The notes beneath the pieces are model-generated. The model worked only from the letters and a program-made list of their open reading frames with translations. It ran no database searches and was not told the DNA's origin. The translations under genes were made by a program, and so were the position numbers. From assembly GCA_947462495.1 (NCBI GenBank), contig CANHOY010000062.1:1-8639 (forward strand): a stretch of DNA of 8,639 nt, given 5' to 3'. Source of the DNA: Bacteroidota bacterium (GTDB taxonomy: Bacteria > Bacteroidota > Bacteroidia > Chitinophagales > Chitinophagaceae). Below are positions 6,015 through 8,639 of the stretch, one piece after another; the first letter of the stretch is position 1, and each line of letters begins with the position of its first letter.

Positions 6015-8510
6015 TTATAGATTTTGTAAAAAAACGTTCAATTCAGCCTCCGTTTTGTACAAAACCTCTCTAGGTTTACTCCCCTGGCTAGGACCCACTA
6101 GGCCTGCAGACTCTAGTTGATCCATGAGCCTACCTGCTCTATTGTAGCCCAATTTCATTCTTCTTTGAATAAGTGAGGTGGAACCCATTTGTGCATGTAC
6201 AATCAGTTTGGCTGCTTCTTCAAACAAAACATCCCTGGCTCCAGAATCAAAATTACCGGCATCCATCTCTTTTTCATCAATGTATTCAGGTAACAAAAAT
6301 GCTTGAGGGTATCCTTTTTGTTCTGCAATAAAGGAACATACTCGATCTACTTCTGGCGTGTCTACAAAAGCACATTGCAACCTAGTAATTTCTCCATTAT
6401 AACTTACCAACATATCTCCTTTGCCAATTAATTGTTCTGCACCACCGGCATCTAAAATAGTTCGACTATCAATTTTACTAGAAACTTTAAAAGCAATACG
6501 TGCAGGGAAATTTGCTTTAATGGTTCCTGTAATAATATTTACACTTGGTCTTTGTGTGGCAATAATCAAGTGAATCCCTACGGCTCTTGCCAACTGTGCT
6601 AGACGAGCTATTGGCATTTCTACTTCTTTACCTGCTGTCATAATTAAATCGGCAAACTCATCCACTACTAAAACTATAAAAGGTAAAAATTGATGCCCTT
6701 TTTCTGGATTTAATTTTCGGGATGTGAATTTCTCATTGTACTCTTTAATATTTCTACACCCTGCTTCTTTTAATAAATCATATCTATTGTCCATTTCAAT
6801 ACACAAGGCATTTAAAGTATTGATAACTTTTTTAGTATCCGTAATAATAGCATCTTCCTCCCCTGGTAATTTTGCTAAAAAATGTTTTTCAATCACTCGG
6901 TACAAACTTAATTCCACTTTCTTCGGATCTACTAGTACAAATTTTAATTGAGATGGATGCTTCTTATACAATAGTGAAACTAAAATGGCATTTAACCCAA
7001 CCGATTTTCCTTGTCCTGTCGCCCCTGCCATTAATAAGTGTGGCATGCTCGCTAAATCGACTATGAAATTTTCATTGTCAATTTTTTTACCAATGGCTAT
7101 AGGCAAAGAAAACTTACTGGTCTGAAATTTTTCACTGGCCAATAAAGTTTTCATACTCACCACCGACTTACGAATATTAGGCACTTCTATTCCAATAGTT
7201 CCTTTACCAGGAATGGGTGCTATGATACGAATACCCAATGCAGCTAAGCTTAAAGCAATGTCATCTTCTAAATTTTTGATACGACTTATACGTACCCCTG
7301 GCGCTGGTACAATTTCATATAAGGTAACAGTAGGTCCAACGGTTGCAGCTATTCGTTGTATCGCTATATCGTAATTTTTAAGCGTCGCAATAATTTGATT
7401 TTTGTGCGTTTCTAATTCTTCAGGATCTTGTACAATTTTCTCTGAACCATGAGTCTCTAATAAGTTCAGATGGGGGTACTTATAATTTTTTAGATCAAGG
7501 GTGGCATCATATTGAGTACCAATACTACCAATAGGAACTATCACCTCTTTAGCCACATCTTTTATTTCTAAATCTAAGTCTTCTAAAAGCTCTCCATTAA
7601 AATCTTCAATATTGGTTTTTGGTTCTAAAATTTCAATAGGCTCCTCCTTTAAAGTTGGCGCCAATTCAATATGAGGAATGTTATTGGTTTCTTCCACTAA
7701 ATCAATTTCATCAAAGGAAGTTTCGCTGGATGAATCAATAGGCGTTGTTTCGTTTTTTAAAGTATTTGCACTAAAGGAAGCCACCTCTTGTTTATTTTCG
7801 GGAGCATTCAAATCCCATTCTTGTTTTACCGCTTCTTCCGTATCCTCACTAACGAAGGTTTCTTCTTGTTTCTTAGGTAGTAAAAAATTTACACTAGGCA
7901 CCTTGAAAATGGGATTAAATCTCCAAATGATATAACACAGGCCTGCTACTAATAATAAAGAACCGGTTCCAAAACTACCAATCCATTTAACCAACCAGCT
8001 ACTACAGTATTCCCCCATGGCCCCACCCCAAGAAAATAAAGCCCCTTGAGTAACGAAAGCAAATGAAGTACTTAATACCAATAAACCAATAAGTACATAA
8101 CGTAGATTTCTCCACAAACTAAATATAGGTTTTGTAAAAAATAAATTTACACCCAACACAAAAAAGAAAGAACACAATAAATAAGCAGGTATACCAAAGC
8201 CATTAAATATAATTTGATAAGCAACAAAAGCACCAAAATAGCCCATCAAATTATTTGCTTTCAAATCATTCACTGAAAAAAGGTGCGTTCGCCAAAGTTG
8301 CACCATGTCCTGATCTTCCTGCCAAGTGAATAAGTAGGAAGTAAATGCGACGAATAAAAATAAGGTAATCAGCAAACTAATAGCCCCGCCAATTTTAGAA
8401 GTACGTTCATCTTTTACAATTTCTGTCACTGATACATCAGATTCTTTGTCAGGATTAAGTGCTTCTCCTGAAACCTTGGGTTCTTTTTTACTTTTTAGGG
8501 TATTTGCCAT
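6015..8510 (-). CDS. ftsK: DNA translocase FtsK/SpoIIIE
   Basis: FtsK is a septum-anchored ATP-driven DNA pump that clears chromosome termini from the closing septum and assists dimer resolution at dif. The 831-residue protein is full length for the Bacteroidota form. A charged cytoplasmic N-terminus (1-39) is followed by four to five membrane segments (about 40-62, 88-125 possibly as two, 135-157, 175-197). An acidic linker covers about 212-325, much shorter than in E. coli FtsK. The alpha and beta motor domains have the entry motif PGVRISRIKNLEDDIAL (404-420), Walker A GATGQGKS (496-503), Walker B VLVVDEFADL (613-622) and ATQRPSVNIITGTIKANFP (651-669). A winged-helix gamma domain (about 762-825), with GSTSLIQRRMKLGYNRAGRL (776-795), would read polar DNA signals and contact XerD. 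The next in-frame Met is residue 69, beyond the first membrane helix, so the ATG at 8510 is the start. The lolA-like gene follows on the same strand. Confidence 0.97.
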   Translation of the reverse strand: MANTLKSKKEPKVSGEALNPDKESDVSVTEIVKDERTSKIGGAISLLITLFLFVAFTSYLFTWQEDQDMVQLWRTHLFSVNDLKANNLMGYFGAFVAYQIIFNGFGIPAYLLCSFFFVLGVNLFFTKPIFSLWRNLRYVLIGLLVLSTSFAFVTQGALFSWGGAMGEYCSSWLVKWIGSFGTGSLLLVAGLCYIIWRFNPIFKVPSVNFLLPKKQEETFVSEDTEEAVKQEWDLNAPENKQEVASFSANTLKNETTPIDSSSETSFDEIDLVEETNNIPHIELAPTLKEEPIEILEPKTNIEDFNGELLEDLDLEIKDVAKEVIVPIGSIGTQYDATLDLKNYKYPHLNLLETHGSEKIVQDPEELETHKNQIIATLKNYDIAIQRIAATVGPTVTLYEIVPAPGVRISRIKNLEDDIALSLAALGIRIIAPIPGKGTIGIEVPNIRKSVVSMKTLLASEKFQTSKFSLPIAIGKKIDNENFIVDLASMPHLLMAGATGQGKSVGLNAILVSLLYKKHPSQLKFVLVDPKKVELSLYRVIEKHFLAKLPGEEDAIITDTKKVINTLNALCIEMDNRYDLLKEAGCRNIKEYNEKFTSRKLNPEKGHQFLPFIVLVVDEFADLIMTAGKEVEMPIARLAQLARAVGIHLIIATQRPSVNIITGTIKANFPARIAFKVSSKIDSRTILDAGGAEQLIGKGDMLVSYNGEITRLQCAFVDTPEVDRVCSFIAEQKGYPQAFLLPEYIDEKEMDAGNFDSGARDVLFEEAAKLIVHAQMGSTSLIQRRMKLGYNRAGRLMDQLESAGLVGPSQGSKPREVLYKTEAELNVFLQNL

Positions 8511-8515
8511 GGAAA

Positions 8516-8523
8516 CAAATATA
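8516..8523 (-). promoter_or_regulatory. Candidate ftsK promoter, -7 element TATATTTG very close to the ATG
   Basis: The - strand TATATTTG is an exact TAnnTTTG match, ending only 5 bases before the ftsK ATG. About 19-23 bases upstream is a T-run (CCTTTTTC) in place of a clear TTTG -33 box. If used, transcription would start at or within a few bases of the start codon. Confidence 0.45.
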
Positions 8524-8639
8524 AGTTATCCCAATAGGAAGAAAAAGGAATTTTAACGAATGTGTAAAATTGAAAAAGGGATTGCCTACTTATCCACTTT
8601 ATTAAGATAAACCACCCTCAGCCAAAAAGACCAACCTAG
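8524..8639. other. Upstream intergenic region at the right edge, no supported gene
   Basis: These 116 bases before ftsK are AT-rich at the ftsK end and less so toward the window edge. I see no convincing gene end, RNA gene or terminator. Short - strand frames enter from the right and stop near 8587 and 8607, but the translated tails (17 and 11 residues) are not recognisable. An upstream gene ending here can be neither supported nor excluded. Confidence 0.6.

Noticed and set aside
7500..7880. Acidic, low-conservation stretch of ftsK that might suggest a fusion or insertion.
   Set aside because: A variable acidic linker between the membrane domain and the motor is normal in FtsK proteins, and the reading frame is continuous.
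8590..8598. DnaA-box-like TTATCCACT upstream of ftsK, with a similar TTATCCACC at 5339-5347.
   Set aside because: These are single, unclustered near-matches, one of them inside a coding gene, with no AT-rich unwinding region or dnaA/dnaN neighbour. There is no case for a replication origin.
8551..8630. 16-codon + strand ORF (ATG at about 8560) and short - strand frames entering from the right edge.
   Set aside because: They are too short, lack a supporting promoter or recognisable sequence, and are truncated by the window edge.

Overview
This is an ordinary core-genome window from a member of the Bacteroidota, possibly a Chitinophagia- or Sphingobacteriia-type genome; the exact lineage is inference. 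Four things support the phylum call. The DNA is AT-rich. The genes lack Shine-Dalgarno sequences and have A-rich leaders instead. Several starts are preceded by the Bacteroidota -7 element TAnnTTTG. The ftsK-then-lolA order and the LolA, PlsY and PNPase sequence types also fit.

Layout: a 39-codon C-terminal fragment on the + strand (probably DNA primase, dnaG) runs in from the left edge. It converges with seven complete genes, all on the - strand. Read in the direction of transcription (right to left), these are ftsK (DNA translocase), a lolA-like periplasmic lipoprotein carrier, rpsO (ribosomal protein uS15), pnp (polynucleotide phosphorylase), prmA (ribosomal protein L11 methyltransferase), plsY (glycerol-3-phosphate acyltransferase) and a YdeI/OmdA-family protein. 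No frameshifts, broken genes, insertion sequences, CRISPR arrays or RNA genes were recognised.

Two clear intrinsic terminators divide the - strand block. One follows pnp (2614-2647) and one follows the YdeI-like gene (124-150). The likely transcription groups are therefore ftsK-lolA-rpsO-pnp, with internal promoters before lolA and rpsO, and prmA-plsY-ydeI, with its own promoter-like sites. The first group covers chromosome segregation, outer-membrane lipoprotein transport, and translation with RNA decay. The second covers ribosomal protein modification, phospholipid synthesis and a poorly understood stress or envelope protein. No gene-free stretch exceeds about 190 bases.

I do not see a new multi-gene system here. 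The unexplained structure is all non-coding. The strongest case is a 74-base hairpin element between prmA and pnp (13-bp perfect terminal inverted repeat), whose left arm reaches into the apparent prmA promoter. Others are a U-tract-less hairpin in the rpsO-pnp spacer, a palindrome in the rpsO leader, an inverted repeat around the candidate lolA promoter, and an ftsK promoter so close to the start codon that the mRNA is probably leaderless or nearly so.
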